Shown here piece by piece: positions 53,613-62,092 of a stretch of 64,000 nt of DNA (positions are counted from its first letter, which is position 1; each line of letters starts with the position of its first letter). A model generated the notes under the pieces. The model saw only the letters and a program-made list of their open reading frames with translations, did no database searches and was not told the DNA's origin. This stretch comes from an uncultured Collinsella sp. Lineage in GTDB: Bacteria; Actinomycetota; Coriobacteriia; Coriobacteriales; Coriobacteriaceae. Position numbers and translations under genes: made by a program. Location: contig CABRHW010000003.1 in assembly GCA_902470765.1 (NCBI GenBank), positions 1 to 64,000 of the forward strand. Reading direction: 5' to 3'.

Positions 53613-54191
53613 ATGGAGAAATGCAGCGTGAGCACAAGAAAAAAAATATTGGACGCAATGTACGATCTTGTGGCAGAAGTCGGTTATGACAAAGCGTCTA
53701 TCGGAAAGATTTGCGACTTTGTCGGTATATCCAAGCCGTCGGTGTACTACTACTTTCCCTCAAAAGAGGAGATTTTCACTACGCTCTTGGACAGCATGTT
53801 TCCGACCATTGACTATCAGCGCGACTACTCGCTAATAGTCGATAGGGACGGGTTCAAGGCCGCGCTTATCGAGCTCGGCAATTCAGTTATAGGTGGCTAT
53901 CGAAGCGATGAAAAGCGCCGGCGCGTGCTGGCCGAGGTTAGCGTTCAAGCAAATCGAATTCCTGCAGTTCAGGAACGTCAAGCGACGGCGACCAAACGAA
54001 CCATGGATGCGCTTAAAGACATCCTTCTTCATGGTGTAGAGATTGGCGCGTTTTCCGATAGCGCCGACGTAATGCTCTACGTACAAATTCTTTATACCGT
54101 TCTGGAGGGAGCAAGCAATACGGTCGCTCAAGGTGAGGATATTGATGAGAAAGCGGTTTGGGCGGGAATAGTCGAGCTTATGTTCAAATAA
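53613..54191 (+). CDS. TetR-family transcriptional regulator
   Basis: A 192-residue regulator: N-terminal helix-turn-helix (KKILDAMYDLVAEVGYDKAS, then IGKICDFVGISKPSVYYYFP) and a helical ligand domain. It is divergent from the agmatine deiminase operon, with palindromes in the shared gap, so repression of that operon is likely. ATG 53613 has GGAAG upstream; GTG 53628 with GGAG 9 bp before it is an alternative. A 17-bp-stem terminator follows. Confidence 0.87.
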   Translation: MEKCSVSTRKKILDAMYDLVAEVGYDKASIGKICDFVGISKPSVYYYFPSKEEIFTTLLDSMFPTIDYQRDYSLIVDRDGFKAALIELGNSVIGGYRSDEKRRRVLAEVSVQANRIPAVQERQATATKRTMDALKDILLHGVEIGAFSDSADVMLYVQILYTVLEGASNTVAQGEDIDEKAVWAGIVELMFK

Positions 54192-54252
54192 ACCAGCCAA
54201 GCTGAAGCGCATGTTGGCACCCATGGTGCCTGCGGGCAACCTTTAAAACGAA

Positions 54253-54294
54253 AACAGGGGTCGACTCCAGTCTGGCTTGGAGTCGACCCCTGTT
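54253..54294. terminator. Bidirectional terminator between TetR and MFS genes
   Basis: AACAGGGGTCGACTCCA (54253-54269) pairs perfectly with TGGAGTCGACCCCTGTT (54278-54294), with A-rich sequence before and a short T-stretch after. It separates convergent genes. Confidence 0.8.
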
Positions 54295-54329
54295 GCATGG
54301 CAATCTATGCCGATGCAAATCGGCGCTTA

Positions 54330-55610
54330 TTACTTTTCAGCAGCCTTATTGAGAAAGCCGGAAACGATAGCAAACGCAGCAATCATAAGGTTGCAGGCAA
54401 TGCAGAAGATAAATACTCCCTGGAATGACCCTGCCATGCCGTAAACCTTCATCATGACCGGCATTCCAAAAGCACCGACGACATAGCCCGCTGAGCAAAC
54501 GATCGAATAGATCCTTCCAAAATCGCGTGATCCAAAGAGCGAGAGGAGAAGCATCGGCATTGCGGTTCCAACGATGGCGAACATGACATCGTTTACACCA
54601 GCTGCAATGATGGAAACGGTCTCATTGCTTCCGCCAATGATAAGAAGCAGGAATGAAAGAATGCTGACACCTGTCCATGCGACCGTTGCTTTAATAGCGC
54701 CAAGCTTGTCGCATGTTTTGCCCACGAAGGGATTTAGGAAGATATCGGAGAGTGAAGCTGCCGAGACCATTAAGCTTCCTACGATAGGATTGAAACCGAC
54801 CTCGCTTGCATAGGTTGGAAACAGCTGGTTCATGCAGCAGGTGAGCTGCGCCACGCAAAGCAAGAGGACACAGAGAATAAAAGACGGCGTTTTCGCGGCA
54901 TCGCGGAGTGCCATGCCCGAAAGGACATCTTCCTGCTCATCGGCGCTGCAGCTCTCATGGGTTTCGGAGGCGGTCTCTCCGTACGGAAGCATATTGCGAT
55001 CAGAGGGGTTAAGGCGAATGATAAATGCGCTTGCAGGCAAAATCATAGCTGCAGAAACGGCCGCAAGCACGATGTATCCCGTACGCCAGCCTTGCTGCTC
55101 GATGACCAGTGTAATGACAGGACTCAATAACAGCGTGCAGAGAGAATTAACGCCCCAAGCGAGGCCGATGGCGAGACCGGACGATTTGCTGAACCATTGG
55201 TCAATGACATCGGACATGCAGACGCCCGTTGTAAACGAAAAGCAGATGCCGATCACTGCGGCGGAGACGGTGAACATCCAGACCTCGGTGTAGAACGCCA
55301 TTGCGGCGCCGGCGGCAATAAGGACGAGTTCAATGCAAATATGCCATGGTTTGCCGATTACTTTTGGAATGAAGCGACTCAAAAGCGGAAGCCCAAGCGC
55401 AAGGCCAAGAAGAATCGCGGTGAAATAGAAAGAAAAAGAAGTGTAGTCAAAGCCCAGATCTTCACATACTGGAGCAACGAATGAGCCGGCAATAATGCTA
55501 TATGTGCCAGTTGTTCCGGCGGACATTAAGCCGAGCGCAATAACGACGACCCAAGCAAATGCGCCGCTTTCACGGAGACAATCTTTTTTGGCTGGTGTGG
55601 TGAGAGTCAT
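54330..55610 (-). CDS. MFS transporter, OFA-like family (second copy)
   Basis: A 426-residue paralogue of the transporter at 49685-50950: shared ALGLMSAGTTG, APVCEDLGFDY, MNQLFPTYASEVGFNP and GSRDFGRIYSIVCSAGYVVG stretches. The start MTLTTPAKKD follows GGAG; an in-frame upstream extension is not used. Its promoter region carries two palindromes like those before agmatine deiminase (55641, 55712), so both transporters may be in one TetR regulon. The transported substrate is unknown. Confidence 0.82.
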   Translation of the reverse strand: MTLTTPAKKDCLRESGAFAWVVVIALGLMSAGTTGTYSIIAGSFVAPVCEDLGFDYTSFSFYFTAILLGLALGLPLLSRFIPKVIGKPWHICIELVLIAAGAAMAFYTEVWMFTVSAAVIGICFSFTTGVCMSDVIDQWFSKSSGLAIGLAWGVNSLCTLLLSPVITLVIEQQGWRTGYIVLAAVSAAMILPASAFIIRLNPSDRNMLPYGETASETHESCSADEQEDVLSGMALRDAAKTPSFILCVLLLCVAQLTCCMNQLFPTYASEVGFNPIVGSLMVSAASLSDIFLNPFVGKTCDKLGAIKATVAWTGVSILSFLLLIIGGSNETVSIIAAGVNDVMFAIVGTAMPMLLLSLFGSRDFGRIYSIVCSAGYVVGAFGMPVMMKVYGMAGSFQGVFIFCIACNLMIAAFAIVSGFLNKAAEK

Positions 55611-55640
55611 GGTTGCTCCATTTCTATCGGCAATACATCC

Positions 55641-55664
55641 TATATGCCTACCGATAGGTATATA
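55641..55664. promoter_or_regulatory. Candidate TetR operator O3 (CCTACCGATAGGTA)
   Basis: TATATGCCTA and TAGGTATATA arms around CCGA form a 24-bp near-perfect palindrome, 30 bp upstream of the second OFA-like transporter start. Similar to O1 (TATACCTACCG..CGGTAGATA). Confidence 0.6.
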
Positions 55665-55711
55665 AACCAGAGGACTCTTCGTCAAGCATTAAGCGGGGAG
55701 AGGGAGTTCTT

Positions 55712-55730
55712 AACCTGCCGAACGGTAATT
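55712..55730. promoter_or_regulatory. Candidate TetR operator O4 (CCGAACGG core)
   Basis: AACCTGCCGAACGGTAATT keeps the CCGAACGG core of O1 and O2 (reverse reading TTACCGTTCGGCAGG). It lies ~100 bp upstream of the second OFA-like transporter start. Confidence 0.45.
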
Positions 55731-55754
55731 AGACCCCGTTTTCGCAAGGGTCTC

Positions 55755-55787
55755 AATGTGACAAAGGGACTGTCCCTTTGTCACATT
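55755..55787. repeat. TGTGACAAAGGGAC palindrome, perfect copy, overlapping a stop codon
   Basis: AATGTGACAAAGGGAC (55755-55770) and GTCCCTTTGTCACATT (55772-55787) around one base. The TAA stop of the ABC exporter gene (complement of 55786-55788) overlaps its end. Confidence 0.85.
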
Positions 55788-58700
55788 ATTCGGAGCGCAA
55801 GGCTTCCACGGGGTCTTTTTTGGATGCGCTGCGGGCCGGCAGCAGGCCAGCGACAACCGTCAGCAGCACCGAAATTGCAATGAGCACCAGCGCATCCTGC
55901 ACGGGCAGGCTCATCAGGTTGGGGACCTGTTTGGCCGTAAGCGCCCAAGCATTGACCGGGAAGCTCACGGCCACCACGACGACAACAGCAAAGACGCCGG
56001 CAATGAGGCCCTCGATAAAGGTCTCGGCGTTGAACACGTTTGCCACGTTACGCTTCGACGCGCCAATCGCACGCAGAATGCCAATCTCCTTTTTGCGCTC
56101 CAGCACGCTGATGTACGTGATGATGCCGATCATGATGGAGCTCACCACCAGGCTGATGCTTACGAATGCGATGAGCACCAAGCTGATGGTGTTCACGATG
56201 TCGGTCACCGAACCCATGATGATGCCCATGTAGTCGGTGTACGAAATTGCCCGATCATCGTGGCCAGCGGCTTTGACCTGCTTGCTGTACGCATCGATGT
56301 GATCGAGTACGCGCTCCTTGGCCTCAAAGTCGCGCGGGAAAATCTTGACCGAGATGGGGTCCGCCTCGTCCGCATAACCCAACGTGGTCAGATTGTTGTC
56401 GTAGGTGAGCTTCGAAGCCTTGGCATAGCTCATCATGAGCGAACTCAGGTCCTCGGCGTCCATGTTGAAATGGATGGCACGAGCAAAGGCGCTCGCATCC
56501 ACGTGCATGGCGCTCGCCAGGTTGGCAAAACTCGAAGACATCTGCGTCGCCATCTGGTCCATAAGCCCCGCTGTGCCCGCCTTGAGCTGGGACGATACCG
56601 TCGACGCTATCTGCTCGCTGATTACCTTCATCACCTGATCCATAGCCTGCTGCAGATACGGAGCCAGCTGCTTTTGCACATAGTCGGTCATCGCCTGTTG
56701 CAGGCGCTCGGCCAGGGCATCGCCGCCGAGCGCCTTCAATTGAGCCAGGCATTGCTGGGCTGCGGCATCATTCTCAAGATACGTCGAGAATGCGGCAGCG
56801 AGCTTTGACGCGTCTTTAAGATCTTCGGGCGACAGCGCCTTAAACTGATCAGACTGCAAAAAGCCCTCAAACAGTTGGTTGGCAAGTATTCCCACCTGCT
56901 GCATTTGCTCGGGCGTGAGCTCCAGACCGTCAAAGATGCCCGAGAAATCTGGAGCCGGCGCTTTTGCCATGATGTCGCTGAAGTCGATGTCCTTGCCAAC
57001 GTCCGAGAGGTCAATGTCCAACCCGGATAAGTCGATACCAGAAAGGTCCATACCGCCGGCCGCACCCGAAAGTGCAGACGCATCAAACGAGAACGCGCTC
57101 TTGAGCGCCGCCTCGTCCACGCTGAACATGCTGCTCAGATCCACGCCTTGTTTGGCCTCGCCTTGCAGTTCGTCGAAGGTTTTGCCCGTAAAGACATCCG
57201 TCTCGGGGTGAGCAAGCTGCTCCTGCACAATCTGCGAATTTGCGGCGCGTTCCATAAGCTGACAAGTCAGTGCATGCGTATAGGCAATGCCCGGGGTCAA
57301 TGCGCTCGCGTTGGCCGTCTCGTTAGGTCGCACCACGCCCACAATGCGCACGTCAATACCGGCGGCAACCTTGGCCGTCATAAAGTCGGCATCGTCAGAC
57401 ATGTCAGTCCACATGCCGGTCTCTTCGTTTTTGCGATACGCATCGGCCGGCGACAGCACCTTAAACGTGGTAGACAGCGCATCGTCGTAGGTAAAGTCGG
57501 TGCCGGTCTCGGGCGTTTCGACCCCACCGTCAGCCGTCATAGCGCTGTTTACCAGATCGTTGAGCTCATCGATATCCAGCGCGCCGATGCTGTAGAGCGT
57601 GTAATCGCCCACCGTGCCACGACTCGAAAGCACCATCACGGCTTCGTTAGCAGACGTAGGCCAATGACCGGCGACGACATCGTACTGGCTGTCGAGCAGG
57701 CTCTGGTCGTCGATCATCTCGTTAAAGACCGAGGTTCCCATGGATTCCATGCTCACCGTTGCCGCCGAGCTCGCGCCTCCGCTCATGGCCTCGGTCATGG
57801 CGTTGGGAACAAGCCGAACGGGCTTCTTGTCGCCCTTACCCGCACGATAGACAACCGGCGATACACCGTAGCCGTACTGAATGGCGTTGACCTCTTTATC
57901 GATGCCGTCGCCACCGGCATCGAGCCATGCCTTAAAGCTCGTCATGTCATTGGACTTAACGCTCGCAAACATATCCTTTACGGCCGTGACCACAGGAATC
58001 TTATCGGTTCCCTTAGCCTTGCCGCCGGCACTGTCGTCGGACGAATCCACGCTTTCAGACGAGCCGTCATCCGTGGCCCCCTCTCCGCCCATCATGGACG
58101 ACAGGTCGTAATCCTGCTTGGAAATGGTGAGTGGGTAGCTCGAGAGCGTGTCCTCCTCGACCTTTTTGATGTAGCCGTTTACGCCATTGGAGAGTGCCAG
58201 GATCGCCGCGATACCGATAATGCCAATCGAGCCCGCAAAGGCAGTCATGGCCGTACGGCCCTTTTTGGTCATAAGGTTTCGGGCAGAAAGCCCCAGCGCC
58301 GTCACAAAGCTCATCGAGGTTTTGCGCGTAGGCTTGGCCTCGCGGCGCGCGGCCTTGACAACATCAAAGGGGTCGGAATCGTCGGTGATCTTTCCATCTG
58401 CCAGGTTGACGATGCGCGTGGCGTACTGGTACGCCAGCTCGGGATTGTGCGTGACCATGATGACCAGACGGTCGCGCGCGACTTCCTTGAGCAAGTCCAT
58501 GACCTGCACGGACGTCGTAGAGTCCAAGGCGCCGGTCGGCTCGTCTGCCAGCACAATCTCGGGATCGTTGATTAGGGCGCGGGCGATGGCCACGCGCTGC
58601 ATCTGTCCACCCGAAAGCTGGCTCGGGCGCTTGTTAACGTGCTCGCCCAGGCCGACTTTCTCCAACGCCTCGCGCGCACGCTGGCGGCGCTCGGCATGGC

Positions 58701-59040
58701 CCACACCCGTGAGCGTAAGCGCCAGCTCCACGTTTTCCAAAATGGTCTGATGCGGAATGAGGTTATAGCTCTGGAACACAAAGCCGATGCGGTTATTGCG
58801 ATAGGCATCCCAATCGCGATCGTGAAAATCCTTGGTCGAAATACCGTCGATCAGCAGGTCGCCGGAATCGAAATGATCGAGCCCGCCGATAACGTTGAGC
58901 ATCGTAGTTTTGCCCGAGCCCGAGGGGCCCAGAATGGCCACGAACTCGTTATCGCGAAAAGACAGGCTCACGCTGTCGAGCGCCACCTGCGTAAACGACT
59001 GCGTGACGTACCTTTTGCAAATTCCTTTGAGCTCCAGCAT
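55786..59040 (-). CDS. Fused ABC exporter, MacB-like: N-terminal ATPase plus FtsX-type permease with large ectodomain
   Basis: A 1084-residue single-chain half-transporter. The N-terminal ATPase has Walker A GPSGSGKT (38-45), signature LSGGQMQR, Walker B VLADEPTGALD and switch His in VTHN, as in LolD/MacB ATPases. After ~245 residues comes a membrane helix (FAGSIGIIGIAAILALSNGV), a ~600-residue extracellular region with repeated DLSGIDLSGLDIDLSD-type turns and helical stretches, and three C-terminal helices of the FtsX fold. Such Gram-positive exporters move peptides or lipids or act mechanically. GGAGAGG precedes ATG. Its TAA stop lies in a palindromic repeat. Confidence 0.85.
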   Translation of the reverse strand: MLELKGICKRYVTQSFTQVALDSVSLSFRDNEFVAILGPSGSGKTTMLNVIGGLDHFDSGDLLIDGISTKDFHDRDWDAYRNNRIGFVFQSYNLIPHQTILENVELALTLTGVGHAERRQRAREALEKVGLGEHVNKRPSQLSGGQMQRVAIARALINDPEIVLADEPTGALDSTTSVQVMDLLKEVARDRLVIMVTHNPELAYQYATRIVNLADGKITDDSDPFDVVKAARREAKPTRKTSMSFVTALGLSARNLMTKKGRTAMTAFAGSIGIIGIAAILALSNGVNGYIKKVEEDTLSSYPLTISKQDYDLSSMMGGEGATDDGSSESVDSSDDSAGGKAKGTDKIPVVTAVKDMFASVKSNDMTSFKAWLDAGGDGIDKEVNAIQYGYGVSPVVYRAGKGDKKPVRLVPNAMTEAMSGGASSAATVSMESMGTSVFNEMIDDQSLLDSQYDVVAGHWPTSANEAVMVLSSRGTVGDYTLYSIGALDIDELNDLVNSAMTADGGVETPETGTDFTYDDALSTTFKVLSPADAYRKNEETGMWTDMSDDADFMTAKVAAGIDVRIVGVVRPNETANASALTPGIAYTHALTCQLMERAANSQIVQEQLAHPETDVFTGKTFDELQGEAKQGVDLSSMFSVDEAALKSAFSFDASALSGAAGGMDLSGIDLSGLDIDLSDVGKDIDFSDIMAKAPAPDFSGIFDGLELTPEQMQQVGILANQLFEGFLQSDQFKALSPEDLKDASKLAAAFSTYLENDAAAQQCLAQLKALGGDALAERLQQAMTDYVQKQLAPYLQQAMDQVMKVISEQIASTVSSQLKAGTAGLMDQMATQMSSSFANLASAMHVDASAFARAIHFNMDAEDLSSLMMSYAKASKLTYDNNLTTLGYADEADPISVKIFPRDFEAKERVLDHIDAYSKQVKAAGHDDRAISYTDYMGIIMGSVTDIVNTISLVLIAFVSISLVVSSIMIGIITYISVLERKKEIGILRAIGASKRNVANVFNAETFIEGLIAGVFAVVVVVAVSFPVNAWALTAKQVPNLMSLPVQDALVLIAISVLLTVVAGLLPARSASKKDPVEALRSE

Positions 59041-59185
59041 GGACGGCAACCTCTCCCGCGCAGGCACCCTGCCCGCTCTCCCCCGCCGTTCGTATTCGAC
59101 GCGTTTGTCCTACTCTATCCCCATTTTTTGCCGGAGCCAGTGAGGAATGTAGGGAACCGCATCAAAAAACGAACGGGACGGCGCC

Positions 59186-59214
59186 CAAAAGAAGAGGTCC
59201 CGAGCGGGACCTCT
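59186..59214 (-). terminator. Terminator of the TlpA operon
   Basis: AGAGGTCCCG and CGGGACCTCT (59193-59214) form a stem; on the minus strand TCTTTTGGG follows. It lies ~80 bp after the tlpA-like stop. The rest of 59041-59293 holds no gene I can support; it probably carries the promoter of the ABC exporter gene. Confidence 0.7.
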
Positions 59215-59293
59215 ATATGGTGGAGATTATCTTGAAAGGCAGCGGACTACTCCGCACAGCGGCGCGCGATCCTCGCCATGCTTTACGCGTTTT

Positions 59294-60256
59294 CTACTGC
59301 TCGCTCTTAGCAAGCGCCTGATCGATCAGCTTGTTGAGCGCCTCTCGCTGCTCGGCGGAGTTGATGCCGCCCATGATTGGCTCTCCCACGATGTTGCCGT
59401 TCTGGTCGATCACGTAGGTGGTCGGGAACGAGTACAAGTTGGAGGTGAACTTGCCGGCCTCGCTATCCGACTTGAACCAGATGTTCTTGTACGTCACGCC
59501 CTTCTTGGAAAGTACGTCCTTGGCGTCTGCCACCTCGTCTTTGTTGCCATCGAGCGTAAAGGAATTAACGCCCACGACCTGGCCGCCCTTCTCGGCAAGC
59601 TCCTTGTTGAGCTTCTCCAGATCGCCCAGCTCTCCCACGCACGGCTTGCAGGTGGTAAACCAGAAGTTCATGACGGTGACCTTGTTCTTGGAGAACAGCT
59701 CGTCGCTGTTTACATCGTTGCCGTCCAGATCCTTGCCCTTAAAGCTGGGGAACTTCGTCTCCCCGCTCTCGTCGTTGGTCATGCCTGCGGTCGAGGCATC
59801 GACGCTCTCCCCCTCGCCGGGCGTGCTGCCGCATCCGGGAAACTCCTTCTCCAGCGCCATGAGCTTATCCTCGATCTCCTTGATCTGCTGTGCACCGGCC
59901 TTGAGTGTCTTAAGCTCATCCGCCGTGAACTCATCCTTGGCGCCGTCGATGGTCTTGAGCAGGAAATCGCCGTAATTGCTGCCGTCCTCAATCATTGCCG
60001 AGTCTTTATTTGCCGCATTGAATACCTTTTCCCACAGCGCGTTATCACTCGAAAAGATCTCGTTCTCCTTCTGCATGAGCTTCGCATACAGCTCGGCGGC
60101 CTCGTCGGCATTGGCCGGCTTCTGCGCAGTGAGTTCTGCGATCTTAGGATCGGAGCTCGCAGATTCGCTCACATTGCCACCGGGCGCCGAACATGCCACA
60201 AGGCACAAGGCCAATACCGGCACCATAAACAGGGCCGCAATCTTAGAAAGCTTCAT
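59294..60256 (-). CDS. TlpA-like thiol-disulfide lipoprotein
   Basis: A 320-residue lipoprotein: signal peptide with lipobox LVAC (lipidated C22), a ~130-residue helical segment rich in E, K and A (residues 35-160), then a thioredoxin-fold domain with redox motif C-K-P-C in FWFTTCKPCVGEL and cis-Pro in FPTTYVID. It should work outside the membrane as a thiol oxidoreductase. ATG 60256 is favoured over ATG 60262 because GGAGG would be too close to the latter. It ends the operon of a polyferredoxin-like membrane protein and a CXXC peptide. Confidence 0.85.
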   Translation of the reverse strand: MKLSKIAALFMVPVLALCLVACSAPGGNVSESASSDPKIAELTAQKPANADEAAELYAKLMQKENEIFSSDNALWEKVFNAANKDSAMIEDGSNYGDFLLKTIDGAKDEFTADELKTLKAGAQQIKEIEDKLMALEKEFPGCGSTPGEGESVDASTAGMTNDESGETKFPSFKGKDLDGNDVNSDELFSKNKVTVMNFWFTTCKPCVGELGDLEKLNKELAEKGGQVVGVNSFTLDGNKDEVADAKDVLSKKGVTYKNIWFKSDSEAGKFTSNLYSFPTTYVIDQNGNIVGEPIMGGINSAEQREALNKLIDQALAKSEQ

Positions 60257-60285
60257 AGTCATTCCTCCGTTTTGTCGAAGCTTGT

Positions 60286-61188
60286 TTACTTTTTATCGGC
60301 GGTCAAGGGAAGTTTTTCCGCCGACACATCCAGGCCATAGCGATAGCTGATGGCATCGACGGGACAGGCCCCGATGCACTTTCCGCACCGGATACATTCG
60401 GCATGATTGGGCGCGCGGACCACATCAACGTCCATCTGACAAACCCTTGAACACTTGCCACACGAGACGCATTTGCACGTGTCAACCTGAATCCCCAGTA
60501 GGGATACCTTATTCATGAGCGCGTAGAATGCGCCGAGGGGGCAGATCCATTTGCAGAAGGGGCGGTAGAACAACACGCTCAGCACCGCAACCGCAATGAG
60601 AATCGCGAGCTTCCAGGTAAAGAGCTTTCCCAGCGCGGAGCGGATTCCCGTATTCATGATGGACAGCGGAATCGCACCCTCGAGCACGCCCTGTGGGCAG
60701 ATGTACTTGCAAAAGAACGGGTCGCCCATGCCCACATCGTTGACCACCAAGACAGGCAGCAGCACCACGGCAAACAGCAGCACGGCATACTTGATGTACG
60801 TGAGCGGCTTGAGCTTTTTCGTTGATAGCTTTTTGCCGGGAATCTTGTGTAGAAGTTCCTGCAGCCATCCAAACGGGCACAAAAAGCCGCATACAAAACG
60901 CCCCAACAGCACACCGATCAGAATGAGCGTTCCGGTGACGTAGTAGGAGAAGTTGAACTTGGATGAACCTACCACCGACTGGAACGACCCAATGGGACAC
61001 GCACCTGATGCCGCGGGGCACGAATAGCAATTAAGCCCAGGTACGCAGACTGTTTTTCCCGCGCCCTGATAGATGCCGCCTTTGGCAAAGTTTGGCAGGT
61101 GAATATTGGTGACCAGCGTCGCCGCCGCCTGAATGAATCCGCGAAATCGGGCCAAAACATGCGACGCAGTGTTTTCTCTTTTATCCAA
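60286..61188 (-). CDS. Membrane 4Fe-4S ferredoxin-domain protein (NapH/NosR-like)
   Basis: A ~300-residue membrane protein. It has about five helices, Cys clusters in CSCPAASGACPIGS, RFVCGFLCPFGWLQEL, CKYICPQGVLEGA and RPFCKWICPLGAFYAL, and a C-terminal pair of ferredoxin motifs CKCVSCGKCSRVCQMD and CIRCGKCIGACPVDA. Such proteins pass electrons across the membrane. The open frame extends upstream, but a CXXC peptide gene occupies that DNA; a TTG at 61188 with GGAG 10 bp upstream overlaps its stop by 8 bases and is the preferred start. It likely feeds electrons to the TlpA-like protein. Confidence 0.78.
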   Translation of the reverse strand: MDKRENTASHVLARFRGFIQAAATLVTNIHLPNFAKGGIYQGAGKTVCVPGLNCYSCPAASGACPIGSFQSVVGSSKFNFSYYVTGTLILIGVLLGRFVCGFLCPFGWLQELLHKIPGKKLSTKKLKPLTYIKYAVLLFAVVLLPVLVVNDVGMGDPFFCKYICPQGVLEGAIPLSIMNTGIRSALGKLFTWKLAILIAVAVLSVLFYRPFCKWICPLGAFYALMNKVSLLGIQVDTCKCVSCGKCSRVCQMDVDVVRAPNHAECIRCGKCIGACPVDAISYRYGLDVSAEKLPLTADKK

Positions 61189-61330
61189 TTCCGATACACT
61201 CCAAGCACAGCCTAATTGCTTTGGCCAGCACGGCATCCGCCTCGCCACGCATAACACCAAAGCACACCATGGTAATTCCGACGATCAACAAAGCGACCTG
61301 TACCACGGGTTTTACCGCTTTGAACAACAC
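61181..61330 (-). CDS. CD1871A-type small membrane protein with CXXC motif
   Basis: A 49-residue peptide starting with GTG (AAAGGAG 5-6 bp upstream). It has a hydrophobic segment VVQVALLIVGITMVCFGVM, then RGEADAVLAKAIRLCLECIGIG at the C-terminus, ending in TAA. The RGEA..VL.KA..ICLECIGIG pattern is the hallmark of the CD1871A family of CXXC peptides, which sit next to polyferredoxin-like proteins. The C-x-x-C is C42..C45. It overlaps the 4Fe-4S gene in another frame, which may be why it is easy to miss. Role in redox transfer is inferred from the neighbours. Confidence 0.8.
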   Translation of the reverse strand: MLFKAVKPVVQVALLIVGITMVCFGVMRGEADAVLAKAIRLCLECIGIG

Positions 61331-61417
61331 GACCACTCCTTTCGTCACGCGACCATTGGACCATATCGGCTATAAAATCCGTGTTAAGCGCGATATGGAA
61401 TGTGCAAGGAGACTGTT
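61331..61417. promoter_or_regulatory. Divergent promoter region between the CXXC operon and the two-component system
   Basis: Only 87 bp separate the CXXC peptide start and the response regulator start. TATAAA at 61370 may be the -10 box for the response regulator gene. The response regulator may control both directions; no direct-repeat box is clear. Confidence 0.35.
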
Positions 61418-62092
61418 ATGCGTATTTTGATCGTCGAAGACGAGCGAGCACTGTGCGATGCAATCGCGCGCAGCTTGCGAAACTTGGCGTACAGCGTCGA
61501 CTGCTGTCACGATGGACAGGAGGCGCTCGACCTGCTGGGCGTCGAAGTCTTTGACCTCGTGGTGCTCGACCTCAATCTCCCCCGTATCGACGGCATGACC
61601 GTGCTCAGGGAACTTAGGAAAACCGACTGCGAGACCAAGGTACTGATTCTGTCCGCACGTGGCGAAGTATCCGATAAAGTCGCCGGACTCGATGCCGGCG
61701 CCAACGATTACCTTACCAAGCCGTTTCATCTGGACGAACTTGCGGCAAGGATCCGCAGCCTTACCCTCAGGCGCTTCGCACAAAGCGACATAGTATTAAC
61801 CTGCGGAAAGCTCAACTTTGACACCAAGGCGCGCATCGCTTCCGTGAACAGTGAGGCTCTATCTCTTACACGCAAGGAAACGGGAATCTTGGAATACCTG
61901 ATGCTTAATCAGGGGCGACCGGTAAGCCAAGAGGAGCTTATAGAGCACGTTTGGGATAGCACCGTGAACAGCTTTAGCAACGCAACCCGCGTTCACATCT
62001 CGTCGCTCCGAAAAAAGTTGCGCGGCGCTTTGGGATACGACCCGATTCGCAATCGGATTGGAGAGGGCTACGTTATGGAGGATGGAGAATGA
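61418..62092 (+). CDS. OmpR/PhoB-family response regulator
   Basis: A 224-residue regulator: receiver domain with acidic cluster VEDER, phospho-acceptor D51 (VVLDLNLP), and the conserved K in YLTKPF, followed by a winged helix (SLTRKETGILEYLMLNQGRP, RVHISSLRKKL). AAGGAG lies before ATG. It overlaps the sensor kinase gene by ATGA. The divergent CXXC/4Fe-4S/TlpA operon is a likely target. Confidence 0.92.
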   Translation: MRILIVEDERALCDAIARSLRNLAYSVDCCHDGQEALDLLGVEVFDLVVLDLNLPRIDGMTVLRELRKTDCETKVLILSARGEVSDKVAGLDAGANDYLTKPFHLDELAARIRSLTLRRFAQSDIVLTCGKLNFDTKARIASVNSEALSLTRKETGILEYLMLNQGRPVSQEELIEHVWDSTVNSFSNATRVHISSLRKKLRGALGYDPIRNRIGEGYVMEDGE

